NCBI GenBank assembly: GCA_002368175.1 | Contig: AP018172.1 | Coordinates: 2,416,001-2,480,000 of the forward strand | Direction: 5' to 3' | From: Calothrix sp. NIES-2098 | GTDB taxonomy: Bacteria; Cyanobacteriota; Cyanobacteriia; Cyanobacteriales; Nostocaceae | Length of the DNA: 64,000 bases | Shown: positions 17,487 through 26,766 of the stretch, piece by piece | How the letters are laid out: every line of letters begins with the position of its first letter | How positions within the stretch are numbered: position 1 is the stretch's first letter | Made by a program: the position numbers and the translations under genes | The notes under the pieces: generated by a model | Databases searched by the model: none | What the model saw: the letters and a program-made list of their open reading frames with translations, nothing else | What the model was told of the DNA's origin: nothing

Positions 17487-19427
17487 CTAAAGCAAGTCTG
17501 TAATTGAAAATTGCCGTTGACGGTCTAGTTCCTGAAGCCGCAATTTTTCGTTATAAAAAGCTTGATAATATGATTGCCATTGCTCCGGTTCTGCTTCGGG
17601 ATCGGTTTCTTGCCACAATTCTAAAAAGTGACGATAGCGCTTTTCTCGCAATACTCTTTCCATACAGGCGATCGCAGCTTGAACTACCTGGGGTGTACGC
17701 AATATTTCTTTCTGGCTTTTCTCGTTGAGATGAAATAGATGGGAAATCAACCGCATCTCGTCTGTAAACTCTAAATATTTGTCTTGCAGAGTTGAGACTA
17801 AATCTACTTCCATTCCCCCTGGTACTTCGACAATCTGTAGCCACAAAAAGCGATGGTGAGAAAGGCTAAATTGTAAATCTCTCTCTTCTAATGTGTCCAA
17901 AATAACTTGACGCTGTTCGGGACAATGTAAGTAAATCCGTAGTAGTAAGCCTTCAGCTCGTTCTAACAAACCGCGATCGCTCGCAACAACAGTAGATTGA
18001 GATTTGGCGACTGAAGTTTGAGAAGATCCGCCACTTTCCCATTTTCTCTTGATTGGTACAGGTTGAGAGTAGCTATTAGCAGGAGCAATTTGCGTCAGCA
18101 GATTTTCCACTCTCAGGGGAATCAGTCTGCTATCTCCCAAGCTGAGGATTTCTGCACAATAGGAGATGTAATAATTCCGCGTATCATTATTAACTATATT
18201 CTTCAGCAATTTTACTATCTGCTGCGTTGCTTGCTGAAAATCTGTAGGCTGTTTTAAATCACGACCTTTGATGATTCGATCGATTTGCCAATTTAACCAT
18301 AATGGGGCATTCGTTAACAGTTGACGATAGTCTTCTGGGGTGTGGCTATGCAAGTATTCATCAGCATCTTTACCATCGGGGATGTTGAGAATTTTTAGCT
18401 GGACTTCGCCCATGTATGCAAGTTCAGCAATTTCCCCGATCGCTCTTTCTGCGGCATTAGTCCCCGCAGCATCGGCGTCAAAGTTTAAAACTAGCTGCTT
18501 TGAGTCGGTATATCTTAATACTAATCTAACTTGATCTAAACTTAAGGCCGTACCCAGGGAAGCGACAACATTATTAATCCCTGCTGCGTGGAGAGCGATC
18601 GCATCAAAATATCCCTCCACCACCACAGCTCGATCGAGTTGAGAAATCCCAGCTTTGGCTAGATCGAGAGCAAAGAGAGTTTTACCTTTACTAAAAAGTT
18701 CAGTTTCTGGAGAGTTAAGATACTTGGGCTGCTCATCGCTGAGGGTTCTTCCACCAAAGCCGATGACCCGTCCTTGAACGTCGCGAATGGGAATCATCAA
18801 GCGATCGCGAAATACATCATAGTAACCGCCCCCTTCTTTACGAGGTTTGATCAACCCCGCTTTCTCTACCAGCTGTACTGGGTAGTGTTTGCTGTCTACC
18901 AAATACCGATAAAGTGTCTCCCAACCAGCGGGAGCATAACCTAAGCCAAACTGCTGAATAGTTTCTTCTTGAAGTAGGCGATCGCTTTTGAGATACTGTA
19001 ATGCTTTCTGTCCTTGAGATTGTCTCAGGGCGTGTTGATAAAAATGTGCTGTCGAAGCGAGAACTTCATATAACTGTTCGCGCAAAGAAATCTGTCGTTG
19101 TAATTCCTGTCTTTGTTCGGGTTCTAGGGTTTGCACGGGTACTTGGTAACGCCGTGCTAAATCTAGAGTCACTTCTGCAAAGGAACGCTTTCCCAAGTCC
19201 ATCAAAAACTTAATCGCATTTCCCCCAGCTTGACAGCCGAAGCAGTAATACATCTGCTTGGTTTGACTCACAGTAAAGCTAGGAGATTTCTCATCGTGGA
19301 AAGGGCATAAACCCACAAAATCTTTACCACGCTTGCGTAAAACTACGTACTCAGAGATGACATCTACAATGTCAGCACGTTGTTTAACTTCTTCAATGGT
19401 ATCTGGGTGCAAGCGAGGAATTTGCAT
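17487..19427 (-). CDS. dnaG: DNA primase DnaG
   Basis: A 646-residue primase that makes RNA primers at the replication fork. The N-terminal CHC2-type zinc finger is clear (CPFHDEKSPSF ... YYCFGCQAGGNAI, about 41-70). The catalytic core has FGGRTL, the TOPRIM acidic motifs VVVEGYFD and NFDADAAG, and DGKDADEYL. The C-terminal third (from about 430) is the DnaB-interacting helical region. Start ATG 19427 gives MQIPRLHPDTIEEVKQRADI, the expected N-terminus. Length is normal for cyanobacteria. The upstream spacer carries heptad repeats. Confidence 0.96.
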   Translation of the reverse strand: MQIPRLHPDTIEEVKQRADIVDVISEYVVLRKRGKDFVGLCPFHDEKSPSFTVSQTKQMYYCFGCQAGGNAIKFLMDLGKRSFAEVTLDLARRYQVPVQTLEPEQRQELQRQISLREQLYEVLASTAHFYQHALRQSQGQKALQYLKSDRLLQEETIQQFGLGYAPAGWETLYRYLVDSKHYPVQLVEKAGLIKPRKEGGGYYDVFRDRLMIPIRDVQGRVIGFGGRTLSDEQPKYLNSPETELFSKGKTLFALDLAKAGISQLDRAVVVEGYFDAIALHAAGINNVVASLGTALSLDQVRLVLRYTDSKQLVLNFDADAAGTNAAERAIGEIAELAYMGEVQLKILNIPDGKDADEYLHSHTPEDYRQLLTNAPLWLNWQIDRIIKGRDLKQPTDFQQATQQIVKLLKNIVNNDTRNYYISYCAEILSLGDSRLIPLRVENLLTQIAPANSYSQPVPIKRKWESGGSSQTSVAKSQSTVVASDRGLLERAEGLLLRIYLHCPEQRQVILDTLEERDLQFSLSHHRFLWLQIVEVPGGMEVDLVSTLQDKYLEFTDEMRLISHLFHLNEKSQKEILRTPQVVQAAIACMERVLREKRYRHFLELWQETDPEAEPEQWQSYYQAFYNEKLRLQELDRQRQFSITDLL

Positions 19428-19435
19428 ATTTTGTC

Positions 19436-19500
19436 AAGAGTCATGAGTTAAGAGTCAAATGTCATTAGTCATGAGTTATCAACTTGGGAAAAATAACAAA
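19436..19500. repeat. Heptad repeats (STRR-like) upstream of dnaG
   Basis: Several degenerate copies of GAGTCAA/GAGTTAA/AGTCATG follow one another. Similar clusters occur at 41702-41722, 42068-42104, 45284-45310 and 63450-63500. Short tandem heptamers like these are typical of heterocystous cyanobacterial intergenic DNA. Confidence 0.6.
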
Positions 19501-19605
19501 GGACAAATGATTAAGGACTCCTGATGGCTATTATATTGTTGTTGCTCAACCAAGATTAATATCGAATATTACTTAGGCTGAGTCTTATAAGAGGAAATAC
19601 TGAAG

Positions 19606-20958
19606 ATGGGGCGTATTTTTATTTCTGCTGCACACGGAGGCAAAGAAGCCGGAGGAATCGATCCAGGGACGATCGCAGGCGGGACAACTGAAGCTAGAGA
19701 AATGATTCTGTTGCGAGATTTGATTGTAACCGAATTGAGAGCGCGTAATTTTGAAGTTTTGTCAGTTCCCGATGACTTGAGTGCGGCTGATACTATCGCC
19801 TGGATCAATTCTCGCGGTCGTTCGACTGATGTAGCGCTAGAAATTCACGCTGATGCAGCTAGCAATCCTAGTGTGAGGGGAGCTAGTGTCTTCTACATCG
19901 CCAATAACAATCAGCGCAAAAGCAATGCTGAACTATTGCTAGTAGGATTGTTGCGTCGCGTACCCCAGATACCAAATCGAGGCGTCAAGCCAGATACAGA
20001 TAGCGGATTGGGTCGGTTAATATTTTGCAGACAGACAGCGATCGCTTCTTTGTTAATGCAGGTAGGTTTTCTCAGTAGTCCAGAAGACCGTGCTTTACTA
20101 CAAAATCGTCGCCGTGATTTTGCTTTGGGGATTGCTGATGGATTGGCTTCTTGGAGTCGCGCGATCGACCCTAATCAAGGAACTCCCTCAGAACCAACTT
20201 ATCCACCCATTAATATCAACATTAATGGGCAAAAATACTCAGAACAAGGAATACTAATTAATGGCAATGCTTATATCCCCATTGATTTAGTAGATCGTTT
20301 GCGTGTTGACCTATCAAAAATACCGGAAGTTCGCCGCATTACCTATCACAAAGTGGTGTACGTCAAAGCCATTGAATTGCGTGATTTTAATGTTTCTGTA
20401 GGCTGGGACGCTGCAACTCGCACTGTAAGTTTGCGTTCAATTTTAGTAGTTTGCTCCGGTCAATTTGACCGCATTGTATCCAATGGAAATACTTCTGAGG
20501 TGGAGTTACAAGTCTTTCTCAGAAATAATAATGAAAATGCTTTGGTGAAATTTCCAGATATCCCAAAACTCTATCGAGAAGAAGCGAGTACAGAAGGCAT
20601 AAACTACGATATTGCCTTTTGCCAAATGTGTGTTGAAACTGGATTTTTGCGCTTTGGTAGTGATATCAAACCAGAGCAAAATAACTTTGCTGGCTTAGGC
20701 ACAATTGGCGGTAGTTCGCAAGCAGCATCTTTTGAAAGTGCCAGAATCGGAGTGAGAGCGCACATTCAACATTTAAAAGCTTACGCCAGTTTAGAACCTT
20801 TGGTAAACGAAGTTGTCGATCCCAGGTTTCGGTTTGTGACGCGTGGTATTGCGCCATTAATCGATCAGTTATCAGGGCGTTGGTCAGCAGATTTAGATTA
20901 TGGTGCAAAGATTACTGCCATGCTCAAACGTTTGTATGAGTCAGCAAAGCTGTTATGA
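19606..20958 (+). CDS. N-acetylmuramoyl-L-alanine amidase with C-terminal glucosaminidase-like domain
   Basis: A 450-residue cell-wall hydrolase. Residues 1-185 are an amidase_3 domain (FISAAHGGKEAGG, ALEIHADAAS for zinc binding, MQVGFLSSPEDRALL). A middle domain (about 200-285) resembles copper-amine-oxidase-N-like repeats (ILINGNAYIPIDLVDRLRV). The last 150 residues look like a FlgJ/Bax-type glucosaminidase (YDIAFCQMCVETGFLRFG, EQNNFAGLGTIGG). Two different bonds in peptidoglycan could thus be cut by one protein. It starts directly with the catalytic fold and has no signal peptide, which is odd for a wall enzyme. Confidence 0.85.
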   Translation: MGRIFISAAHGGKEAGGIDPGTIAGGTTEAREMILLRDLIVTELRARNFEVLSVPDDLSAADTIAWINSRGRSTDVALEIHADAASNPSVRGASVFYIANNNQRKSNAELLLVGLLRRVPQIPNRGVKPDTDSGLGRLIFCRQTAIASLLMQVGFLSSPEDRALLQNRRRDFALGIADGLASWSRAIDPNQGTPSEPTYPPINININGQKYSEQGILINGNAYIPIDLVDRLRVDLSKIPEVRRITYHKVVYVKAIELRDFNVSVGWDAATRTVSLRSILVVCSGQFDRIVSNGNTSEVELQVFLRNNNENALVKFPDIPKLYREEASTEGINYDIAFCQMCVETGFLRFGSDIKPEQNNFAGLGTIGGSSQAASFESARIGVRAHIQHLKAYASLEPLVNEVVDPRFRFVTRGIAPLIDQLSGRWSADLDYGAKITAMLKRLYESAKLL

Positions 20959-22437
20959 GTGCTGACATTGATATTTTTGCATTTTTCATCTTTAGCGGTA
21001 TTAGTAGCGTAACTTGCAGTGGCGATCGCCATTGAGTTACCAGTACTGCCATGAGTACGGAAAGGAATTTGAGTCATAGAGCGATCGCTAATTCTAGAGT
21101 GTATTTCTTCTAAAAGTAAAGTTTAGTTGCAATAAAATTATCACTATGTATATATAGTGCTAATTTATTAATTGAAGCTAGAAAGCTTTCATAGTAAATT
21201 TAAAAGTCTATCTTTATTTTATTTAACTTATCAAAATGTTGTTATTTGGGAAAATGTCTTGCTAAATAACAGCAAAATTTTAGGTTGTTCTAGATTTTGT
21301 GAATAATTACCATAACTTTCGACCTATCCTTCTCTCTGTCAATATTTGCTACCTGAATGCTGATGATTATTTCAGCATTCAGGATTATTTATTTTTGGGA
21401 ATATTTATTAAAAATTGATAAATTATATTTAGTCATAAAATCTTATATTTAACTATGATAAAAAATTAATTAACATGCTTATAAATTTGATTAATTAGGC
21501 TATACTTAGATTGAAGATCTAATCTAAAGTGCTATATTTCAGTGCTATTAGCTTAACATAATATATTTTGATTAATTAGATATCTGCTTGGATAAATTTA
21601 GCCTTAATTCAAATATTAAGTTGGCGAAAATTTTGATTTTTTAAACTAAATTATAGTTGCAAAATTATCAAAATTATAATCAGTTTTATTGGCTAAATAA
21701 TATACTCAAATCTTGTTAAGAATCAATACAAAGATAGATACAATACAATAAAGGAAATAGTATCTTTAAGAGAAGTAATTCAACCAAATAAAAGATAACA
21801 CCTAAGTAGGGGAGGCAAAAAGCAAAGACACTTTGTTTATATGGGTTGTTGGAGCAGCTACCGCTGTAGACACCTGAAAGATTACCGTAAGTGGCGTGCG
21901 ATTGGCGTCCCGAAATTTATTTCAGAGTATTTTTGAGGTTGGTGCAAGATCTAAACCTCCGGCTAGGAGCGATCGCTACTAGCAATATATAAAAAAAGAA
22001 ACAGTAGAATCCTGATTTTCTCCACCCTTTGTTATCTCAGGGTTTCGATTTAACTTGCATACAGCCGACAGCCAGGATAGGCATCAACAACTAGATTTGA
22101 ATTTTGAATTTACGCCTGATGTGAATTAGAAATGTCTTTTATCTCGGATTTATAGCCTGAATTCACATTAAATATAGGACTCATATTTGATTTCTGAAAT
22201 ATAACGTAGGGTGGGCATTGCCCACCATATCAGGGTTTTGGTGGGCAATGGCCAACGCCACTTGCTTTAAGCCGGGGAACCCGCCCAACGCAGTGGCTCC
22301 CCTACACTTAAGATTTAGAGTGTACGGAATTTTTTTCAAGAATCAAACCGGATTCCTATAAACGTAATTTTGAATTTTGAATTGCTTAGTGTCTCTCTTT
22401 ATTTGGGGAACTCAGCTAAATCAAAAGGAGAAGACCA
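20959..22437. other. 1.5-kb AT-rich intergenic region upstream of pntA
   Basis: No protein gene seen. From about 21790 to 22000 the base composition rises and the sequence can fold (GAGGTT at about 21933 pairs with AACCTC after a 13-base loop; AGCGATCGCT lies near 21968), which might be a structured leader or small RNA. Dispersed palindromes follow at 22206-22320. HIP1 sites are near 21021, 21080 and 21970. Confidence 0.4.
22206..22226. repeat. Dispersed GTAGGGTGGGCA palindromic repeat
   Basis: The near-perfect palindrome GGTGGGCATTGCCCACC is preceded by GTAG, the same family as the repeat at 10638-10658. A further half copy (GGTGGGCAATGGCCAACG) follows at 22240. Confidence 0.5.
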
Positions 22438-24027
22438 ATGAAGGTTGGTATTCCAAAGGAAGTTTATCCTGACGAACACCGTGTAGCAGCCACGCCAGAG
22501 ACAGCCAAACGGTTGCAAAAGCTTGGTTTTGATGTACTGGTTGAGAGAAATGCAGGTCGCGGGGCAAACTTTGCAGATGATGCCTATACCCAAGCCAATT
22601 GCCAGATAGTTCCGGATGCGCCAAGTTTATGGGCAGAGGCAGATATTGTACTGAAGGTACGCCCACCCCAAATGCATCCTGATGAATGTAAGCATGAAGC
22701 AGATTTGCTGCATCCGGGAAGCACATTAATCAGTTTTATTTGGCCTGCTCAAAATCCCGATTTATTGCAAAAATTGGTAGCGCGTCAATCCACAGTATTA
22801 GCGATGGATGCAATCCCGCGTATCAGTCGGGCGCAAAAGCTGGATGCTTTAAGTTCAATGGCGAATCTGGCTGGCTATCGTGCGGTGATTGAAGCTGCAA
22901 ACCACTTTGGGCGCTTCTTTAACGGTCAAATTACCGCCGCCGGCAAAGTCCCACCAGCCAAGGTGATGATTATTGGCGTGGGTGTCGCAGGATTAGCCGC
23001 CATTGGTACAGCTAAAGGATTGGGCGCAATTGTCCGGGCTTTTGATACGCGCTTGGTAGTGAAAGAGCAGGTAGAAAGCTTAGGTGCAGAATTTCTCGAA
23101 CTCAACTTTGCTGAAGACGGAAGTGGTGAGGGCGGTTACGCCAAGGTGATGAGCGACGAATTCATCAAGGCGGAGATGGAACTGTTTGCAGAGCAAGCTA
23201 AAGAAGTTGACATCATCATCACTACAGCCTTGATTCCGGGGAAAAAAGCACCCGTGCTAATTACTCAGGAAATGGTTGAGAGTATGAAAGAAGGTTCGGT
23301 AATTGTTGATTTAGCATCCGAACAAGGTGGTAACTGTGCTTGTACTCATCCCGGTGAAATTTACCGTTACAAGGGAGTCACAATAGTTGGTTTAACAGAT
23401 TTTCCTAGCCGCATGGCGCAACAAGCAAGTCAACTTTACGGCACGAATCTTTACCATTTGCTAGAAGACATGGGAGGAGCAAAGAATTTTCAAGTAAATC
23501 TTGCAGATGAAGTAATTAGGGGCGCTTTAGTCGTTCATGGTGGCGAAATAACTTATCCACCGCCAAAGGTAGAGAAAAAAGTAGAGGTGACAGAAAACAA
23601 AACTAGCAAAAGTGAAGATAAAGTCAAAGAGCAGGTTCCAGTACTAGCAACTGCGCCAGCTTCCCCAGTTCCCAGTACTGCCAAAAGCGGGAGTAACCTT
23701 ATTTGGCTTTTGTTAGTTGGTATTGCCTTATTTGGTATTGGAATTAGTGCGCCGCCAGAATTTCTTTCGCATTTCATAGTCTTTGTTCTTGCTTGCTTTA
23801 TTGGTTGGCAAGTGATTTGGAATGTGAAACCTGCTTTGCACACACCATTGATGAGCGTGACTAACGCCATTAGCGGCATCATCATTATTGGTGGGATGCT
23901 GCAAATCTCTGGCGGGTCGAGTTCGTATACTACCATTCTGGGAGCGATCGCAATTCTTGTTGGCACAATTAACATTTCCGGCGGTTTCCTAGTCACCCAA
24001 CGTATGCTCAAAATGTTCCAAAAATAG
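22438..24027 (+). CDS. pntA: NAD(P) transhydrogenase subunit alpha
   Basis: A 529-residue subunit of the proton-translocating transhydrogenase, which couples proton movement across the membrane to hydride transfer between NADH and NADP+. The N-terminal 375 residues form the soluble NAD-binding domain (MKVGIPKEVYPDEHRVAATP, VMIIGVGVAGLAAIGTAKGLGA). A Lys/Glu/Pro linker leads to four C-terminal membrane helices (from about 420: LIWLLLVGIALFGIGI ... TILGAIAILVGTINISGGF). A good Shine-Dalgarno (AAAGGAG) precedes ATG 22438. The stop is 9 bp before pntB, so the two form one operon. Confidence 0.95.
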   Translation: MKVGIPKEVYPDEHRVAATPETAKRLQKLGFDVLVERNAGRGANFADDAYTQANCQIVPDAPSLWAEADIVLKVRPPQMHPDECKHEADLLHPGSTLISFIWPAQNPDLLQKLVARQSTVLAMDAIPRISRAQKLDALSSMANLAGYRAVIEAANHFGRFFNGQITAAGKVPPAKVMIIGVGVAGLAAIGTAKGLGAIVRAFDTRLVVKEQVESLGAEFLELNFAEDGSGEGGYAKVMSDEFIKAEMELFAEQAKEVDIIITTALIPGKKAPVLITQEMVESMKEGSVIVDLASEQGGNCACTHPGEIYRYKGVTIVGLTDFPSRMAQQASQLYGTNLYHLLEDMGGAKNFQVNLADEVIRGALVVHGGEITYPPPKVEKKVEVTENKTSKSEDKVKEQVPVLATAPASPVPSTAKSGSNLIWLLLVGIALFGIGISAPPEFLSHFIVFVLACFIGWQVIWNVKPALHTPLMSVTNAISGIIIIGGMLQISGGSSSYTTILGAIAILVGTINISGGFLVTQRMLKMFQK

Positions 24028-24036
24028 AGGGTAAAT

Positions 24037-25485
24037 ATGTCAAATAACTTACTGACAGTAGCGTATATTGTGGCTAGTGCCCTCTTCATTCTCAGTTTAG
24101 GGGGACTATCAGACCAGGAAACTGCTCGCAAAGGCAATGTTTACGGCATTGTGGGCATGGTAATTGCCTTTGTCGCCACTGCACTTTCCCTAGATATGAA
24201 CGCTTACGGCATCTTGGGAACAGTTGTGATTCCCGGAGCCGTAATTGGGGCAATTGTTGCTTCGCGGGTAGCGATGACTTCCATGCCAGAACTAGTGGCA
24301 ATTTTGCATAGCTTTGTGGGTGCAGCCGCAGTTTTAGTAGGTATTGCCAATTATCTCCAAGAAACGCGATCGCTCACACCTGTAGAATCGACAATTCACC
24401 AAATCGAAATTTTTGTTGGTGTATTTATTGGTGCCATCACCTTTACTGGTTCGATTATTGCCTTTGGTAAACTGCGAGGGATCATTACCAGCAAACCCGT
24501 ACTCCTCCCAGCACGGCACTTTTTGAACTTGTCTATCCTTGTCGCTTCGATATGGCTTGGTAGCCAATTTATCGGTGCAGAGGCAACAACTGGACTGCAA
24601 CCTTTATTAATCATGTCTGCAATTGCCTCAGTTTTAGGCATTCATCTCGTCATGGCAATTGGTGGCGCTGATATGCCGGTGGTAATTTCCATGCTCAACA
24701 GTTACTCTGGATGGGCTGCTGCTGCTGCTGGTTTCATGCTCTCGAATGATTTGCTAATCATTACAGGTGCATTGGTAGGTAGTAGCGGGGCTATCCTCAG
24801 CTACATCATGTGCAAAGCCATGAACCGTTCCTTTATCAGCGTCATTTTAGGCGGCTTTGGCGCACAGACAACAACTACAACAGATAGCGCACAGCCAGAA
24901 GGTAAAGTTAACTCCACCACAGTTGAAGACACAGTAGAAATTCTCTCCCGTGCCAAGAGTGTAATCATCGTCCCTGGCTATGGTATGGCAGTAGCACAGG
25001 CACAACATGGCGTATCAGAGATTGTCAAACGACTGCGCGATCGCAAAATTAAAGTTCGTTTCGGTATTCATCCTGTAGCTGGGCGTATGCCAGGACACAT
25101 GAACGTACTGTTAGCAGAAGCGAAAGTTCCCTACGACATCGTATTAGAGATGGATGAAATCAATGAGGATTTCCCAGAAACAGATGTAGTATTAGTCATT
25201 GGTGCTAATGACACCGTTAACCCCAGCGCCTTAGAAAACCCCAATAGCCCGATTGCCGGAATGCCAGTATTGGAAGTTTGGAAAGCTGGTACTGTAATCG
25301 TTATGAAGCGCAGTATGGCGAGTGGCTACGCCGGAGTAGAAAACCCACTATTCTACAAGCCAAATACCCTGATGTTGTTTGGCGATGCTAAGAAGAATAT
25401 TGATGCTACAGTTGGCAAACTTACCGAGTTGAGCGAAGAAAGCGTCAATCTCAATCTAGCCGTAAAACCCGCATTTTCCACTTAA
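24037..25485 (+). CDS. pntB: NAD(P) transhydrogenase subunit beta
   Basis: A 482-residue integral membrane subunit. About eight or nine helices span residues 1-270 (for example YIVASALFILSLGGLSD, GMVIAFVATALSL). The C-terminal NADP-binding domain follows (VIIVPGYGMAVAQAQHGVSE, FGIHPVAGRMPGHMNVLLAEA, VLVIGANDTVNPSA), matching domain III of PntB. It partners with PntA immediately upstream to balance NADPH/NADH, which in cyanobacteria matters in dim light and mixotrophy. Confidence 0.96.
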   Translation: MSNNLLTVAYIVASALFILSLGGLSDQETARKGNVYGIVGMVIAFVATALSLDMNAYGILGTVVIPGAVIGAIVASRVAMTSMPELVAILHSFVGAAAVLVGIANYLQETRSLTPVESTIHQIEIFVGVFIGAITFTGSIIAFGKLRGIITSKPVLLPARHFLNLSILVASIWLGSQFIGAEATTGLQPLLIMSAIASVLGIHLVMAIGGADMPVVISMLNSYSGWAAAAAGFMLSNDLLIITGALVGSSGAILSYIMCKAMNRSFISVILGGFGAQTTTTTDSAQPEGKVNSTTVEDTVEILSRAKSVIIVPGYGMAVAQAQHGVSEIVKRLRDRKIKVRFGIHPVAGRMPGHMNVLLAEAKVPYDIVLEMDEINEDFPETDVVLVIGANDTVNPSALENPNSPIAGMPVLEVWKAGTVIVMKRSMASGYAGVENPLFYKPNTLMLFGDAKKNIDATVGKLTELSEESVNLNLAVKPAFST

Positions 25486-25526
25486 TTATTGTTGGTGAGA
25501 ATATTTGATATAGCGGACAACAATAT

Positions 25527-25559
25527 ATCCCCGGTTTCTATGAAGAAGTCGGGGATTTG
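25527..25559 (+). terminator. Hairpin downstream of pntB
   Basis: Inverted repeat ATCCCCG/CGGGGAT with a 16-base loop, 42 bp after the pntB stop, followed by TTTGAG rather than a long T-run. It overlaps the start of the dispersed repeat at 25554. It may be a weak terminator or an mRNA 3'-end stabiliser. Confidence 0.45.
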
Positions 25560-25607
25560 AGCGTAGGGAATGCGTAGACGCGGAGGAGCTTGTCGTAGAC
25601 ATCGCAT
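25554..25607. repeat. 54-bp dispersed repeat, copy 1
   Basis: This segment matches 29980-30033 with 5 differences in 54 bases (shared cores GATTTGAGCGT, ATGCGTAGACG and CTTGTCGTAGACATCGCAT). A partial copy lies at 26348-26370. One copy is downstream of pntB and one downstream of the ROCO gene. Confidence 0.75.
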
Positions 25608-25683
25608 CTCAATCTAGAACTGATTGATAGTTGTCAAATTACGGCAAGTTAAAATCGTATCTAGTTATTCTTCCTCAGCCCAG

Positions 25684-25899
25684 ATGAACATAACAGAATT
25701 ATTCCCAACCTTGCGAAATCTGTCTCGTGCAGAAAAATTGCAGGTCATGCAGTTTTTAGTTCAAGAATTAGCAGATGAAGAAGCATTGTCGCTGCAACCA
25801 GGAGCTACTTATCATGTGTGGTCTCCTTTTAATTCCCATGATGCTGCTGTGAAGCTAGCTGCACTACTGCAAGAAGACAGACAAGCAAGTGATGGTTAA
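25684..25899 (+). CDS. Small protein coupled to a retropepsin-like gene
   Basis: 71 residues from ATG 25684 (MNITELFPTLRNLSRAEKLQ). It is helical at first (RAEKLQVMQFLVQELADEE) with a short YHVWSPFNSHDAA motif later. It overlaps the next gene by 8 bp, so the two are probably translationally coupled. Small proteins of this type often precede aspartyl-protease-like genes in cyanobacteria and resemble toxin-antitoxin first genes in layout, but no toxin is evident. Function unknown. Confidence 0.7.
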   Translation: MNITELFPTLRNLSRAEKLQVMQFLVQELADEEALSLQPGATYHVWSPFNSHDAAVKLAALLQEDRQASDG

Positions 25900-26308
25900 T
25901 GCTCAAAGGTTTGCCTTCATTGAAGGACGTGATGCATTTGGCGATATTGACGCAGTACCACAATTACCTTTGACATTGGCTTACCGGAGTTCAATTGTGG
26001 AAGTTAGGGGACTGCTAGATACAGGAGCCAGCATTAACGTTTTACCTTACTCCTTAGGTATTCAACTAGGAGCAGTTTGGGAAGAATTGAATACTTCCGT
26101 TCAACTAGCTGGTAATTTAGCACCAGTTGAAGCCAGAGGATTAGTTTTATCGGCCCAAATCGGTACTTTTGCACCTGTACGATTGGTATTTGCATGGAGC
26201 CTTACAGATAATGTGCCATTACTGTTAGGGCGGATGAACTTTTTTCTAGAATTTGATGTTTGCTTTTACCGTTCTCAAATGGCATTTGAACTGCGTCCCA
26301 AGTCATAA
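25892..26308 (+). CDS. Retropepsin-like aspartic protease domain protein
   Basis: 138 residues from ATG 25892 (a GTG one codon upstream is possible). It has the single-lobe aspartyl protease signature LLDTGASINVLP (D43) near the middle and a later hydrophobic VPLLLGRMNFF that resembles the second conserved hairpin (LLGxDFL). Single-lobe proteins of this type act as homodimers. The substrate is unknown. The coupled small protein upstream may be a partner or regulator. Intergenic repeats flank the pair on both sides. Confidence 0.8.
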   Translation: MVNAQRFAFIEGRDAFGDIDAVPQLPLTLAYRSSIVEVRGLLDTGASINVLPYSLGIQLGAVWEELNTSVQLAGNLAPVEARGLVLSAQIGTFAPVRLVFAWSLTDNVPLLLGRMNFFLEFDVCFYRSQMAFELRPKS

Positions 26309-26766
26309 ACTGAGGATATTCAATTTGTAATGCGTAAAACCACAGCAAGCAGCTTGTCTTAGACATCGCACTGCCTTGTTATATTAATGCATCGCCCTGC
26401 GATCGAATTGCATTGAGTGACAATGCGATTGTATCCGGAAACAATTCGATTGCATCGGGTGACAATGCGATTGTACCGGGAAACAATTCAATTGTATCGA
26501 GTGACAATGCGATTGTATCCGGAAACAATTCAATTGTATCGAGTGACAATGCGATTGTATTGAGTGACAACGTTATAGCTGTAGTCATATAAGTTAAACA
26601 TCTTAAAAGCGTGAATGCTAAGGATTGCAATAGTTTTACCCGATTTTGAATCGCAAAATCTCAAAGCGCGTAGACATCGCCAAAAAGCGATTGTGTAGCA
26701 TTTTTTGCTAATCAGTTAAGATAATCTCCATCAATCTTCTTTCCTTTTACCCTTTTGCTTGGAATT
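26309..26766. other. Repeat-rich spacer upstream of the ROCO gene
   Basis: About 460 bp. It holds a partial copy of the 54-bp repeat (26348-26370), the 21-bp minisatellite (26373-26583) and a fragment GCGTAGACATCGCC near 26668. The ROCO promoter should lie in the last 150 bp. Confidence 0.5.
26373..26583. repeat. 21-bp minisatellite, array 1
   Basis: About ten consecutive units with a strict 21-bp period. Two alternating forms dominate: one like GTATCGAGTGACAATGCGAT(T) and one like GTATCCGGAAACAATTCAAT(T); the first units are of the form GCATCGCCCTGCGATCGAAT(T). As the period is divisible by three, the minus strand reads as seven-residue repeats. Related arrays lie at 30031-30094 and 34118-34247, bracketing the ROCO and CHAT genes. 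Not a CRISPR: there are no unique spacers. Confidence 0.8.

Noticed and set aside
26373..26583. CRISPR-like array
   Set aside because: Units abut with a fixed 21-bp period and no unique spacers; no cas genes in the window.
26379..26630. 83-codon minus-strand frame of seven-residue repeats (TIALSLD/TIELFPD)
   Set aside because: It is simply the translation of the 21-bp minisatellite, whose period is divisible by three. No RBS or domain.
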